From Rossellomorea vietnamensis (lineage in GTDB: Bacteria > Bacillota > Bacilli > Bacillales > Bacillaceae_B): DNA of 63,861 nt. The notes under the pieces were generated by a model, which was not told the origin of the DNA, did no database searches, and was given only the letters and a program-made list of their open reading frames with translations. The DNA lies in contig NZ_VTEH01000004.1 of assembly GCF_008180615.1 (NCBI RefSeq), positions 278,163 through 342,023 of the forward strand, read 5' to 3'. Of the stretch, positions 52,811-62,288 are shown one piece after another (within the stretch, counting starts at the first letter, position 1; each line of letters opens with the position of its first letter). The translations under genes were made by a program, and so were the position numbers.

Positions 52811-52845
52811 CATACATTGATTTTTACTAGAAATGGGGGAAGAAC

Positions 52846-54024
52846 ATGCGAGAAGCGGTATTAGTAGCCGGCGCCCGAACACCGGTCGGAAAAGCAAACA
52901 AGGGGACTCTGGCAACAGTCAGACCTGATGATCTGGGTGCGCTGGTTGTAAAAGAAACACTGAAACGCGCGGGAAACTATGACGGAAATATAGATGACTT
53001 AATTATCGGATGTGCCATGCCGGAAGCGGAACAAGGCTTGAACATGGCAAGGAATATCGGCGGACTGGCGGGACTCCCGCATAACGTCCCTGCCATAACC
53101 ATTAACCGTTACTGCTCCTCAGGCTTGCAGTCCATTGCATATGCAGCGGAGAAGATCATGCTGGGCCACTCTGACACAGCAATTGCAGGGGGCGCTGAAT
53201 CAATGAGCCTTGTGCCTTTAATGGGGCATGTAGTCCGCCCTAATGCAAAGCTTGCTGAAACAGCTCCTCAATATTATATGAGCATGGGACACACAGCAGA
53301 GGAAGTCGCAAAAAAATTCGGTATCTCACGTGAAGATCAAGATGCTTTCGCAGTAAGAAGCCATGAGAAAGCTGCCAGTGCGATTGCTGAAGGCAGATTC
53401 CAGGATGAAATCGTTCCTGTTGACGTAGTCATGCGTTCAGTCAACAGCCAAAACAAGGTGGTCGAAAAGAATATTACTTTCTCAAAAGATGAAGGCGTAA
53501 GACCTGGCACCAATCAGGAAGTCCTTTCTAAGCTGCGCCCGGTGTTCAATGTTAAGGGATCAGTGACAGCTGGAAACTCTTCACAGACAAGTGACGGAGC
53601 AGCGGCAGTCATGGTCATGGATCGTGAAAAAGCTGATTCACTTGGCCTTGCACCGATGGCGAAATTCAGATCATTTGCTGTTGCGGGTGTACCGCCGGAA
53701 ATCATGGGTGTCGGACCTGTCGAAGCGATCCCGAAAGCACTAAAAATGGCGGGTCTTCAATTAGAAGACATCGGCTTGTTTGAATTGAATGAAGCCTTTG
53801 CTTCTCAATCCATCCAGGTTATCCGCCAGCTGGGCCTTAATGAAGACATTATCAACGTCAACGGCGGCGCCATTGCCCTGGGACATCCACTTGGCTGTTC
53901 CGGAACGAAACTGACTCTTTCTCTCGTGCATGAAATGAAGAGACGTAATGTGCAATTCGGTGTTGTCACTATGTGTATCGGCGGAGGAATGGGTGCTGCC
54001 GGAGTATTTGAACTGATAGGGTAA
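52846..54024 (+). CDS. fadA: Acetyl-CoA C-acyltransferase FadA
   Basis: 392-residue thiolase that cleaves 3-ketoacyl-CoA. Nucleophilic Cys90 (NRYCSSGLQ), the His of [10 protein letters not shown] near 347 and the second Cys of CIGGGMG near 377 are present, as is NEAFA. AAATGGGGGA precedes the ATG, 35 bp after fadN. Confidence 0.96.
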   Translation: MREAVLVAGARTPVGKANKGTLATVRPDDLGALVVKETLKRAGNYDGNIDDLIIGCAMPEAEQGLNMARNIGGLAGLPHNVPAITINRYCSSGLQSIAYAAEKIMLGHSDTAIAGGAESMSLVPLMGHVVRPNAKLAETAPQYYMSMGHTAEEVAKKFGISREDQDAFAVRSHEKAASAIAEGRFQDEIVPVDVVMRSVNSQNKVVEKNITFSKDEGVRPGTNQEVLSKLRPVFNVKGSVTAGNSSQTSDGAAAVMVMDREKADSLGLAPMAKFRSFAVAGVPPEIMGVGPVEAIPKALKMAGLQLEDIGLFELNEAFASQSIQVIRQLGLNEDIINVNGGAIALGHPLGCSGTKLTLSLVHEMKRRNVQFGVVTMCIGGGMGAAGVFELIG

Positions 54025-54093
54025 TTTCTCGGAGGCTCACACCCGGGCCTTCGGTTTTCAATAACTGTTTTTTAAAACAAGGAGGAAAAACAG

Positions 54094-55878
54094 ATGACAA
54101 ATCAAACTGATAAGTTGGTAAAAGGCGGCAGCTTCATTATCGAAGATGTTTCTTATGAAAATGTGTTCACACCGGAAGATTTTTCCGATGAACAGATAAT
54201 GATTGCTAAAACAACAGAAGATTATGTTGTAAAAGAAGTTGTTCCACAAGTGGAACACTTGGAAAATCATGAATTTGACCGTTCTGTAAAACTATTGAAA
54301 AGTGCTGGAGACCTTGGTTTGCTTGGTGCTGATGTTCCCGAAGAATACGGCGGACTCGGCCTTGATAAAGTAAGCTCTGCTCTAATTGCAGAAAAAATGT
54401 CCACTGCAGGCGGATTCTCCATTACACATGGAGCGCATGTTGGAATCGGATCTCTTCCAATCGTATTGTTCGGTAACGAAGACCAAAAACAAAAGTACCT
54501 TCCAGCATTGGCGACAGGCGAGAAAATTGCTGCCTATGCCCTGACTGAGCCGGGTTCCGGTTCTGATGCGCTTGGCGCCAGAACGACAGCCAAGCTGAAC
54601 GAAGCAGGCACCCACTATGTATTGAACGGTGAAAAACAGTGGATTACCAATGCAGGTTTTGCTGATGTATTTGTTGTATACGCTAAAATCGACGGTGAGC
54701 AGTTCTCTGCTTTTATCGTTGAGCGTGATTATGAGGGTGTATCCACAGGTGCTGAAGAAAAGAAAATGGGAATCAAGAGTTCTTCCACTCGTACATTGAT
54801 TCTTGAAGATGCACTGGTTCCGGTCGAAAACCTTCTTGGTGAAGCAGGAAAAGGGCATATCATTGCGTTCAATATCCTGAATATCGGCCGTTACAAGCTT
54901 GGAGTAGGTGCTGTAGGCGGAAGCAAGCGTGCGATGGACGTAACAATCAAATACGCAAACCAGCGCCAGCAGTTCAAGACGCCGATCTCTGCTTTTAACT
55001 TAACAAAAGAAAAATTCTCTACGATGGCATCCAAGCTGTATGCCACAGAAAGCTCAGTATACCGTACAGTCGGTTTGTTTGAAGACCGTATGAGCCAATT
55101 GACAGATGAAGAAGTCAAAAACGGAACAGAAGTTGCTAAATCCATTGCTGAATATGCAATCGAGTGTTCACTGAATAAAGTTTTTGCAACGGAAACTCTT
55201 GATTATATCGTGGATGAAGGTGTTCAAATTCATGGCGGATACGGATTCATGCAGGAGTATGAAATCGAGAGAATGTACCGCGATTCCCGTATCAACCGTA
55301 TTTTCGAAGGAACAAATGAAATCAACCGCCTGTTAGTGCCTGGCACATATGTCCGTAAAGCACTTAAAGGTGAACTGCCATTATTCCAGAAAGCACAGGC
55401 TCTTCAAGAAGAGTTGATGATGCTTATGCCGGAAGAAGTGGGCGATGCACCGCTTGAACAGGAAAAATATCTTGTGAAAAATGCGAAGAAGATCGGCTTG
55501 CTAATCGCGGGTCTGGCTGCACAGAAATACGGAAAAGCTCTGGAAAAAGAGCAGGAGATCCTTGTAAACATCGCTGATATCATTTCCAATGCTTACGCGA
55601 TGGAATCAGCCGTTCTTCGTACGGAAAAAGCCATTAACAAAGATGGCGTTGAAAAAGCAAAGCAAAAGTTATTGTATACACAAATTTTCTGTCAGGAAGC
55701 ATTCAACGAGATCGAAGCGCATGCAAAAGAAACATTGGTTGCAGCAGAAACAGGCGATTCTTTGAGAATGATGCTGTCAGCGCTTCGTAAATTCACGCGC
55801 TATACACCGCTTAACATTATCGCAGTTAAACGTGAAGCATCTGAAAAGCTAATTGAAGCAGAGCGTTATGTTCTGTAA
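54094..55878 (+). CDS. fadE: Acyl-CoA dehydrogenase FadE
   Basis: 594-residue FAD enzyme for the first beta-oxidation step. Motifs: LTEPGSGSDALGA (FAD binding, about 148), WITNAGFADVFVV, and the catalytic Glu segment RIFEGTNEINR near 405. A C-terminal extension of about 160 residues matches FadE of Bacillus. AAGGAGG precedes the ATG. Last gene of fadNAE. Confidence 0.95.
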   Translation: MTNQTDKLVKGGSFIIEDVSYENVFTPEDFSDEQIMIAKTTEDYVVKEVVPQVEHLENHEFDRSVKLLKSAGDLGLLGADVPEEYGGLGLDKVSSALIAEKMSTAGGFSITHGAHVGIGSLPIVLFGNEDQKQKYLPALATGEKIAAYALTEPGSGSDALGARTTAKLNEAGTHYVLNGEKQWITNAGFADVFVVYAKIDGEQFSAFIVERDYEGVSTGAEEKKMGIKSSSTRTLILEDALVPVENLLGEAGKGHIIAFNILNIGRYKLGVGAVGGSKRAMDVTIKYANQRQQFKTPISAFNLTKEKFSTMASKLYATESSVYRTVGLFEDRMSQLTDEEVKNGTEVAKSIAEYAIECSLNKVFATETLDYIVDEGVQIHGGYGFMQEYEIERMYRDSRINRIFEGTNEINRLLVPGTYVRKALKGELPLFQKAQALQEELMMLMPEEVGDAPLEQEKYLVKNAKKIGLLIAGLAAQKYGKALEKEQEILVNIADIISNAYAMESAVLRTEKAINKDGVEKAKQKLLYTQIFCQEAFNEIEAHAKETLVAAETGDSLRMMLSALRKFTRYTPLNIIAVKREASEKLIEAERYVL

Positions 55879-55890
55879 ATAGATCTTCAG

Positions 55891-55920
55891 CCGGACTCAT
55901 ACAATGGGTCCGGTTTTTTT
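55891..55920 (+). terminator. fadNAE terminator
   Basis: CCGGAC (55891-55896) and GTCCGG (55908-55913) followed by seven T. Confidence 0.88.
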
Positions 55921-55960
55921 CTGTACATAAATAAAAAACCTTGCAGAAGCAGGTTCTATA

Positions 55961-55998
55961 AATTATTATATGTTTAAACGTTTAAACATATAATAATT
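55961..55998. promoter_or_regulatory. Perfect 38-bp palindrome, operator of the SDR-arsR unit
   Basis: Bases 55961-55979 are the exact reverse complement of 55980-55998, with centre TTTAAAC|GTTTAAA. TATAATAATT in the right arm may be the -10. Such length without a loop points to a cooperative or dimer-of-dimers DNA-binding protein; the ArsR-type regulator encoded second in the unit is the natural candidate. Confidence 0.65.
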
Positions 55999-56011
55999 GG
56001 AGGTCATTCAG

Positions 56012-56794
56012 ATGAATAACAAAACAGCCGTCATTACAGGAGCATCGAGCGGACTTGGAGTGGAGTTTGCAAAACAGCTTGCGACAAGGGGATATAATCT
56101 TGTTCTTACCGCCAGAAGTGAACAGAAGTTAAATGATCTGGCAAAGGATATGGAAACACAGTATGAGATAAAAGCCCATGTCCTTGCACTTGATTTATCA
56201 CAGCAGGGTGCTGCGCAGGAGTTGTTTCGATTCACAGAATCCATCGGTGTAACAGCGGATATTTTAATAAATAATGCAGGATTCGGCTTGTTCGGTGAGT
56301 TTGAAGAGACAGATATGCAAAAAGAATTGGACATGATTCAAGTAAACATTACAGCCTTAACAGAGCTTTCAAAGTTATTTGGAAGAGACATGGTCCACAG
56401 AGGAGCAGGGAAAATACTGAATGTAGCATCCACAGCAGCGTTTCAGCCTGGCCCTCTGATGGCTGTCTATTATGCGACCAAAGCATATGTCCTGTCCTTA
56501 TCGGAAGCGTTGGCAAACGAGTGGCAGGACAGAGGGGTGGAAGTGGCTGCATTGTGCCCTGGAGCGACTGAAACGGGTTTCAGCAGTACTGCAGAACTCG
56601 GACAGTCCAAACTCTTTCAGAGCGGTGTCATGAAGGCTGATAAGGTAGTGGAGGAGGCTGTGGTATCTCTTTTAGAAACGAATAAGACAGTGATCATCCC
56701 GGGAAGAAAGAATAAATTACTGGCAGGCTCGATCCGCTTTATGCCAAGAAAGATGGTCACTTCCGTTGTCCGCAAGGTGCAGGAACGTATATAA
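56012..56794 (+). CDS. SDR-family oxidoreductase
   Basis: 260-residue short-chain dehydrogenase. NAD(P) motif TGASSGLGVEFA (about 9-20), NNAGFGLFG, catalytic Ser (VASTAAFQ) and YxxxK (YYATKAYV, about 154-158). The basic Arg after beta-2 (TARSEQKL) suggests NADP(H). GGAGG lies 8 bp before the ATG at 56012. Substrate unknown. It is cotranscribed with an ArsR-type regulator 39 bp downstream. Confidence 0.9.
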   Translation: MNNKTAVITGASSGLGVEFAKQLATRGYNLVLTARSEQKLNDLAKDMETQYEIKAHVLALDLSQQGAAQELFRFTESIGVTADILINNAGFGLFGEFEETDMQKELDMIQVNITALTELSKLFGRDMVHRGAGKILNVASTAAFQPGPLMAVYYATKAYVLSLSEALANEWQDRGVEVAALCPGATETGFSSTAELGQSKLFQSGVMKADKVVEEAVVSLLETNKTVIIPGRKNKLLAGSIRFMPRKMVTSVVRKVQERI

Positions 56795-56833
56795 TGTGAG
56801 GTAAGATGGTAAAAGAGGGAAGGGAATGCTAAA

Positions 56834-57136
56834 GTGGGTCAAAAAGCAATGGATACATTCCGTAAATGTATACCTTTATTCCAAGCATTGAGTGATCCCT
56901 ACAGGCAGGATATCATCCTCCTGCTGGCGGAGAGAGAGCCTTTGACAGTCAATGAGGTAACTGAAAATCTTACCTTGTCCAGGCCGGCGGTTTCTCATCA
57001 TTTGAAAATTTTAAGAGATCAGCATCTGGTGACTATCGAGCAAAAAGGCACTCAAAGATTCTATTCACTTGCGCTTGATCAAGCTGTTGAAGAATTAAAA
57101 GAATTGATTGATACTGTAGAACACACATGCATCTGA
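56834..57136 (+). CDS. ArsR-family transcriptional regulator
   Basis: 100-residue winged-helix repressor: LFQALSDPYRQDIILLLAEREPLTVNEVTENLTLSRPAVSHHLKILRDQHLV. It lacks the CxC metal box of arsenic/cadmium sensors (only Cys12 and Cys99), so the signal is probably not a soft metal. GTG start after AAGGGAA. Likely controls the SDR gene and itself through the 38-bp palindrome. Confidence 0.85.
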   Translation: MGQKAMDTFRKCIPLFQALSDPYRQDIILLLAEREPLTVNEVTENLTLSRPAVSHHLKILRDQHLVTIEQKGTQRFYSLALDQAVEELKELIDTVEHTCI

Positions 57137-57161
57137 TTTTTATTGATGAAAACTTCTTAAA

Positions 57162-57185
57162 GTCCTGCAGAATGATTTGCAGGAC
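57162..57185 (+). terminator. Hairpin after arsR
   Basis: GTCCTGCA and TGCAGGAC, 8-bp stem, 8-nt loop. No proper T-run follows, so terminator strength is uncertain. Confidence 0.45.
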
Positions 57186-57250
57186 ATTAAGGAATTTTGT
57201 CGAACTAGTAGTAGTTGAACAGAAAAACCTCCGGGAAGGGTGGTGAGAAA

Positions 57251-57607
57251 ATGACAATCCAATTTTATTCATATCCCAAATGCGGAACCTGCCGCAAAGC
57301 CAAACAATGGTTTGAGGAGAACGGCAAGGAATTTAATGAAATACATATTGTTGAGAATCCTCCCACGAAGGAGGAGTTGAAGGAGCTTCACAAAAACAGC
57401 GGAATGCCTTTAAAAAAGTTCTTCAACACAAGCGGCAAGAAATACCGGGAACTTGGCTTGAAAGACAAGGTTAATGATTCTTCTGAAGAGGAATTGCTTG
57501 AGATTCTAGCGAGTGACGGGATGCTGATCAAGCGGCCTATATCTGCCGAAGGATCAACTGTTACAGTCGGCTTTAAGGAAGAAACATTCGAGACTGCATG
57601 GAAGTAA
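57251..57607 (+). CDS. yusI: ArsC/Spx-family protein YusI
   Basis: 118-residue thioredoxin-fold protein. CxxC at 11-14 (YPKCGTCRKAK) and the conserved KRPI segment (MLIKRPISAEG) place it in the Spx/MgsR/ArsC-like group. YusI itself has no firm role. The start at 57251 follows GGGTGGTGA. Gene order yusI-gcvH is as in B. subtilis. Confidence 0.88.
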   Translation: MTIQFYSYPKCGTCRKAKQWFEENGKEFNEIHIVENPPTKEELKELHKNSGMPLKKFFNTSGKKYRELGLKDKVNDSSEEELLEILASDGMLIKRPISAEGSTVTVGFKEETFETAWK

Positions 57608-57676
57608 AAGTTTTCTTGCTTTTATCGTAGTAAATATGTCAATATTGATGTGAATATAGCAATGGAGGGATAGGAC

Positions 57677-58060
57677 ATGAGCACACCAAAAGAACTTCGT
57701 TTCTCAGAAGAACATGAGTGGGTTAAAGTTGAAGGGGAAAATGTACGTATTGGAATCACGCATTTCGCGCAATCAGAATTAGGGGATATTGTTTTCGTTG
57801 AACTTCCAGAAGTTGGCGACGAAATTACAGCTAACGAGCCATTCGGAAGCGTAGAATCTGTTAAAACAGTTTCTGAATTATATGCACCTGTAAGCGGCAA
57901 GGTTGTTGAAGTCAATGAAAACCTTGATGACAGCCCTGAGTTCGTAAACGAGTCTCCATATGAAAAAGCATGGATGGTCATCATCGAACCTTCTGATGCT
58001 TCTCAAGTGGACAACCTCATGACTGCTGAGCAGTATGATGAAATGATCAAAGAAAACTAA
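57677..58060 (+). CDS. gcvH: Glycine cleavage system H protein
   Basis: 127 residues. The lipoyl-lysine is Lys63 in [16 protein letters not shown]. It shuttles the aminomethyl group between P, T and L proteins; in Bacillus it also serves as the entry point for lipoyl relay. Away from gcvT-gcvP, as in B. subtilis. Confidence 0.97.
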   Translation: MSTPKELRFSEEHEWVKVEGENVRIGITHFAQSELGDIVFVELPEVGDEITANEPFGSVESVKTVSELYAPVSGKVVEVNENLDDSPEFVNESPYEKAWMVIIEPSDASQVDNLMTAEQYDEMIKEN

Positions 58061-58070
58061 AAATATTTAC

Positions 58071-58103
58071 AAAACCCTCCAGCTGTTCCGGAGGGTTTTG
58101 TTT
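58071..58103 (+). terminator. gcvH terminator
   Basis: AAAACCCTCC and GGAGGGTTTT around a 9-nt loop, followed by GTTTTT. Confidence 0.93.
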
Positions 58104-58153
58104 TTCTTTTTGGGTACGCTAGTAATACATACTTGCACAAGGGGGCTTATTAC

Positions 58154-58393
58154 ATGTTGAAACCCAAAAAGCTGGATGTTACACAGCGTGTCACTGGAAA
58201 ACTGATTGACGGACAGCTGCATTTATTCCTTGATGAACAACTGGTAGGAAAGATGGATATTTCCAATTCAGCGGAAAATCTTCAGCTGGAACCAAACTTT
58301 GAAACCTTCGGAAACAAGATCATCCAAAATTATATGGCACCTGATGAGTCAGAGCCGCGTTATACAGACTGTGATGAAGGCGGATGGTGCTGA
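58154..58393 (+). CDS. yusG: DUF2553 protein YusG
   Basis: 79 residues, beginning MLKPKKLDVTQRVTGKLIDGQLHLFL and ending DCDEGGWC, the pattern of YusG. The ATG at 58154 follows AAGGGGG. Function unknown; position conserved. Confidence 0.82.
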   Translation: MLKPKKLDVTQRVTGKLIDGQLHLFLDEQLVGKMDISNSAENLQLEPNFETFGNKIIQNYMAPDESEPRYTDCDEGGWC

Positions 58394-58396
58394 AAA

Positions 58397-58426
58397 AAGG
58401 GTAGATTCGTCTACTCTTTTTCTGTA
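58397..58426 (+). terminator. yusG terminator
   Basis: AGGGTAGA-TTCG-TCTACTCT, a UUCG-capped hairpin followed by TTTTT. The rest of the gap to 58646 holds nothing recognised. Confidence 0.75.
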
Positions 58427-58646
58427 TTCAATTTTGGTTGAATTTCCGGTAAGTAAAGAGTTTTTCTTTGCAATCTTCGTGAATAAGCGGGAAAATAATG
58501 GTGAGCTTTACTAGTCTCATGCGGCTGTGTAAATCATATCTTAAAGCAGTGTTATTTTTGAACATGTCAGAGCCAGTCATAGTTATTGAGTTGATTTTTG
58601 TTGTTACGACAGACCCAATAGTAACTAAAAGAGATAGGTGATTTCA

Positions 58647-59003
58647 ATGCATATTCACGATGATAAAGTTATTATCGTAGAGGGAACATCTGACAGGAAG
58701 AAAGTAAAAGAAATTGTGAAAGAGCCTGTAGAAATTATTTGTACAAATGGTACCATCAGTATTACAAAGATGGATGAACTCGTGGATGAACTTTTTGCCC
58801 GTGACGTATATATTCTTGTGGATGCCGACGACAGCGGCGAGAAACTGCGCAAGCTGTTTAAGAGAGAGTTTCCCGAGGCAGAGCATTTATACATTGACCG
58901 GATGTACAAAGAGGTTGCGGCTGCACCGGAATATCATCTTGCTTCAATTTTGATTGGTGCTAATATTGATGTTCACACAGAATACTTGGAGAGAAGGACG
59001 TAA
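58647..59003 (+). CDS. yusF: Small Toprim-domain protein YusF
   Basis: 118 residues of stand-alone Toprim fold: Glu in VIIVEGTSDRKKV (about 13) and the DxD-type motif in VYILVDADDSGEKLRKLF (about 57-62). It resembles the catalytic part of RNase M5 and may act on structured RNA or DNA; the substrate is unknown. The ATG at 58647 follows AGGTGA. Close coupling (9 bp) to yusE. Confidence 0.88.
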   Translation: MHIHDDKVIIVEGTSDRKKVKEIVKEPVEIICTNGTISITKMDELVDELFARDVYILVDADDSGEKLRKLFKREFPEAEHLYIDRMYKEVAAAPEYHLASILIGANIDVHTEYLERRT

Positions 59004-59012
59004 ATCGATTTT

Positions 59013-59336
59013 ATGAAAAAATTATCTTTAGAGCACATCGGGGAAGCAGTACAAGAGCAAACCTATGCAGCACTATACCTCTTCACTCCGCTATGTGGTA
59101 CATGTTTAGTGGCAGGGAAAATGGTAGACGTAACAGAAAAGCTGTTTCCGCAAGTTACTTTTATCAAAGCTGATTTAAATTATATCCCAACTATGGCAGA
59201 TAAATACTCAGTTGAAAGTGTACCCTGTTTGCTGCTATTCCATCAAGGCAGGCTTATAAATAAGATTTATGCCTTTCAGTCGGTGCCATATTTACATGAA
59301 AAATTAAATCATTTAATACGTGCTGATTCCATTTGA
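59013..59336 (+). CDS. yusE: Thioredoxin-like protein YusE
   Basis: 107 residues with the thioredoxin fold; active site TPLCGTC (Cys28 and Cys31) in place of WCGPC, and cis-Pro in VESVPCLLLF. Cytoplasmic. Partner unknown. Cotranscribed with yusF. Confidence 0.87.
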   Translation: MKKLSLEHIGEAVQEQTYAALYLFTPLCGTCLVAGKMVDVTEKLFPQVTFIKADLNYIPTMADKYSVESVPCLLLFHQGRLINKIYAFQSVPYLHEKLNHLIRADSI

Positions 59337-59517
59337 GGAGTCGGTTTTTTTGACTTAATTTTACATATTTCTCGGGAAATTTTTCAGAATAACCCATATG
59401 CAGTGAAAATCGACACTAATATTCATTCCCCTTCAGAAGTTGTCGATGAATAACAAGAGGAATCCTGCCTGAAAGGTGGAAATAGTATACAAGAGTACAT
59501 ACTAAGGGGATGAGCGA

Positions 59518-59871
59518 TTGGAAAAAGAGATCTTGAGGATGCTGGATGAATGTAAGATGAGATACCATTTGAAGGCATTAATGCCGGAAAAGCCCTTTAT
59601 AGTCGCTTTTGATAATGGGTGCGAAATAATGAGGGTTGCACTGGGCCGCCGTGTGGAGCTTGCTATCGTTTCAGAAGAAGATCAAGAAGCGGATTTTATT
59701 ATTAAAGGCAGCCCTTTATGTATTCAGGAACTGCTAAGTGGTAAAGAGAAGTTATCAGTTCTTTCGAGAAGACAAGAGGTAAATGTGACAGGTACCTATA
59801 GAGGACTCCTGTTTATCGAATCGATTTTGACCTTATGCAGAGTCCATAATTCAGAACCGGTGGTCATCTAA
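59518..59871 (+). CDS. yusD: SCP2-like protein YusD
   Basis: 117 residues from a TTG that follows AAGGGGATG. The part ADFIIKGSPLCIQELLSGKEKLSVL resembles the sterol-carrier-protein-2 fold. B. subtilis yusD lies in the same place. Ligand unknown. Confidence 0.75.
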   Translation: MEKEILRMLDECKMRYHLKALMPEKPFIVAFDNGCEIMRVALGRRVELAIVSEEDQEADFIIKGSPLCIQELLSGKEKLSVLSRRQEVNVTGTYRGLLFIESILTLCRVHNSEPVVI

Positions 59872-60202
59872 CAGGCTATGAGTGGCAGCTCGATGGCAGA
59901 AAGTTTTTTAGATCTCGCGAATTCTAAGAATTTTCTATACGATTATTTGTAAATGAACACTGTTAATAAGTAATGAAAGAGCATCTATTTCTCTTCAGAA
60001 TATTATCCTGGCGGTGCTGATAGTTCCGCTTCCAAATTTAATTTAGTGAAGCCGGGGAGGTATCGACATCCGACATGCGATATGTACTTCACGAGTGAAA
60101 ATCTATTCTTATAAGAAATAATCTTTATAGACAATTACATATACGAAAACAGTTTTAAATAAATAGACTTACACTTGAAACAAAAAGAATAATAAAAAGT
60201 TG
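59872..60202. other. Intergenic stretch without recognised feature
   Basis: AT-rich gap between yusD and the met promoter. No ORF with a ribosome site, no strong terminator and no repeat of the families seen elsewhere could be identified. Confidence 0.5.
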
Positions 60203-60232
60203 TTGACAGTTTTTGAAATGCAATGATAAAAT
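60203..60232 (+). promoter_or_regulatory. metNPQ promoter
   Basis: Perfect TTGACA (60203-60208), 18-bp spacer, TAAAAT (60227-60232), about 65 bp before the SAM riboswitch. Confidence 0.75.
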
Positions 60233-60297
60233 CCATTCATAAGTAAAAAAGACTTTTGTCCTTTAAAGGATTAATTGAATAAAGCGATTTTCTTGCT

Positions 60298-60401
60298 CTT
60301 ATCGAGAGAGGTGGAGGGATGTGCCCTGCGAAGCCCGGCAACCGTCAACTATGTTGAAATGGTGCCAATTCACACAAAGCCGCTGTGCTTTGGAAGATGA
60401 G
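60298..60401 (+). promoter_or_regulatory. SAM-I (S-box) riboswitch
   Basis: P1 pairs CTTATC (60298-60303) with GATGAG (60396-60401). The core GAGAGGTGGAGGGA...GAAGCCCGGCAACC and the downstream GGTGCCAATTC are those of the S-box. SAM binding favours termination at 60425-60460, so metNPQ is expressed when SAM or methionine is low. Confidence 0.96.
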
Positions 60402-60424
60402 GGAAAGGTGAATGATGAATTTTC

Positions 60425-60460
60425 ATGCCTTTCTGCTCATTGCGGGAAGGCATTTTATAT
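60425..60460 (+). terminator. S-box terminator
   Basis: ATGCCTT and AAGGCAT around a 15-nt loop, then TTTATATTT. A second hairpin AAACCCA...TGGGTTT (60537-60560) lies near the metN ribosome site. Confidence 0.75.
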
Positions 60461-60580
60461 TTCTTCACTAAAATCACGAGTTTAGGATTGTGGCTGGAGA
60501 GAATAATAAAACAGCATGATAATTGCAACGGAGCTAAAACCCACTAGTCTTATGGGTTTAGTGAGGGAGAGGTGAGGTAA

Positions 60581-61600
60581 ATGATAACTGTTTCGAATGT
60601 AAGTAAAATTTTCAAAAGCAAGAAAGGGGCCATATCAGCTGTAGATGATGTGAACCTGACGATAGATGATGGTGAAATCTTTGGTGTGATAGGTTACAGC
60701 GGCGCGGGTAAGAGCACGCTGATCCGTATGCTGAACGGATTGGAGATTCCCAGTGAAGGGACGATTGATGTGAATGGCCATATCGTCTCCAAAGTGAAGG
60801 GCGGAAAATTGAGAAGCGCCCGGCATGAAATTTCAATGATATTTCAGCATTTCAACCTCTTGTGGTCGAGGACTGTACGGGATAACATTGCCTTTCCTCT
60901 GGAGATTACAAAAGTTCCAAAGGAAGAGCGCAATAGAAGAGTAGAAGAGCTAATAGAACTTGTCGGCTTGAAAGGAAGGGAAGACTCTTATCCTTCTCAG
61001 TTAAGTGGAGGGCAGAAACAGCGGGTCGGCATTGCGCGTGCACTTGCCAATAACCCTAAAGTCCTGCTGTGTGATGAGGCAACTTCAGCACTTGACCCTG
61101 AGACGACTGATTCAATTCTGGATTTGCTGGTAGATATAAATAAGCGTTTAGGATTAACAATCGTTCTGATCACTCATGAGATGAAGGTAATCCAGAAAAT
61201 CTGCCATAGAGTAGCGGTTATGGAAAATGGAAAGGTTGTCGAGTTAGGCGAGGTCCTCGAAGTGTTCAAGAACCCACAGCAGAAAATCACTCAGCGTTTT
61301 GTGAGTGAGGTTTCTGAAACCGGCAGCACGAAAGAGGCTATTGAGAATCTTGTTTCTCATTATCCTGACGGAAAGATTGTTAAGCTCACTTTCGTTGGAG
61401 AGCAGACAGAACAGCCGCTCATAACGAGCTTAATTAAGAATTTTGATATTAATGCCAATATTCTTCAAGGAAGCATTTCACAAACGCAAGGAGGCTCTTA
61501 TGGGACCCTGTTCATCCAGTTGACAGGTTCTCAAGAAGAAGAGGCTGTTGAGTATTTGAAGAAGCAGACAGTCGGGATTGAGGTGATGAATCATGATTGA
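60581..61600 (+). CDS. metN: Methionine ABC transporter ATPase MetN
   Basis: 339 residues. Walker A GYSGAGKST (about 38-46), signature LSGGQKQRVGIARAL, Walker B VLLCDEATSALD, and the C-terminal NIL domain (about 265-338) that senses methionine. AGGTGAGG precedes the ATG. Overlaps metP by 8 bp. Confidence 0.96.
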   Translation: MITVSNVSKIFKSKKGAISAVDDVNLTIDDGEIFGVIGYSGAGKSTLIRMLNGLEIPSEGTIDVNGHIVSKVKGGKLRSARHEISMIFQHFNLLWSRTVRDNIAFPLEITKVPKEERNRRVEELIELVGLKGREDSYPSQLSGGQKQRVGIARALANNPKVLLCDEATSALDPETTDSILDLLVDINKRLGLTIVLITHEMKVIQKICHRVAVMENGKVVELGEVLEVFKNPQQKITQRFVSEVSETGSTKEAIENLVSHYPDGKIVKLTFVGEQTEQPLITSLIKNFDINANILQGSISQTQGGSYGTLFIQLTGSQEEEAVEYLKKQTVGIEVMNHD

Positions 61601-62261
61601 AACTCTCTTTCCGAATGTCGACTGGGAAAAAATGTGGGAAGCAACGGTTGAAACACTCTATATGACTGGGATGTCGGTCGCTATCACGCTTGTACTCGGA
61701 ATCATCCTTGGACTTCTATTGTTTCTAACATCCCCGAACAACATTTGGGAAAATCGCGGAATTTACACAGTGACGAGTGCTGTGGTTAATATCTTCAGAT
61801 CCATTCCGTTTATCATCTTGATTGTGCTGTTAATTCCGTTTACTAAAGTTCTATTGGGAACGATTCGCGGAGCAAACGCAGCACTGCCGGCCCTCATTAT
61901 CGGAGCGGCGCCTTTCTATGCAAGAATGGTTGAGATTGCCTTGAGGGAAGTCAGTAAAGGGGTAATTGAAGCCGCCAAATCCATGGGCGCAAAAACCTCC
62001 ACTATTATTTGGAAGGTACTTCTTCCTGAGTCTATGCCGGCATTGATTTCAGGCATAACTGTAACAGCGATCGCTTTGATTGGTTTTACGGCAATGGCGG
62101 GCGTCATCGGTGCCGGAGGTCTTGGAAACCTTGCCTACTTGGATGGATTCCAGAGAGGCCGCGATGATGTGACATTGGCAGCGACGATTGTGATCTTAAT
62201 TATCGTCTTTATCATTCAGTTTATTGGAGACATCCTAACTAAAATTACGGATAAAAGATAA
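61593..62261 (+). CDS. metP: Methionine ABC transporter permease MetP (MetI)
   Basis: 222 residues, five helices; the EAA loop for ATPase contact is EVSKGVIEAAKSMGAKTSTIIWKVLLPES. Forms the channel of the D/L-methionine importer. Starts inside metN. Confidence 0.95.
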   Translation: MIETLFPNVDWEKMWEATVETLYMTGMSVAITLVLGIILGLLLFLTSPNNIWENRGIYTVTSAVVNIFRSIPFIILIVLLIPFTKVLLGTIRGANAALPALIIGAAPFYARMVEIALREVSKGVIEAAKSMGAKTSTIIWKVLLPESMPALISGITVTAIALIGFTAMAGVIGAGGLGNLAYLDGFQRGRDDVTLAATIVILIIVFIIQFIGDILTKITDKR

Positions 62262-62288
62262 ATTACTTTAAAGAAAAGAGGAATAACT

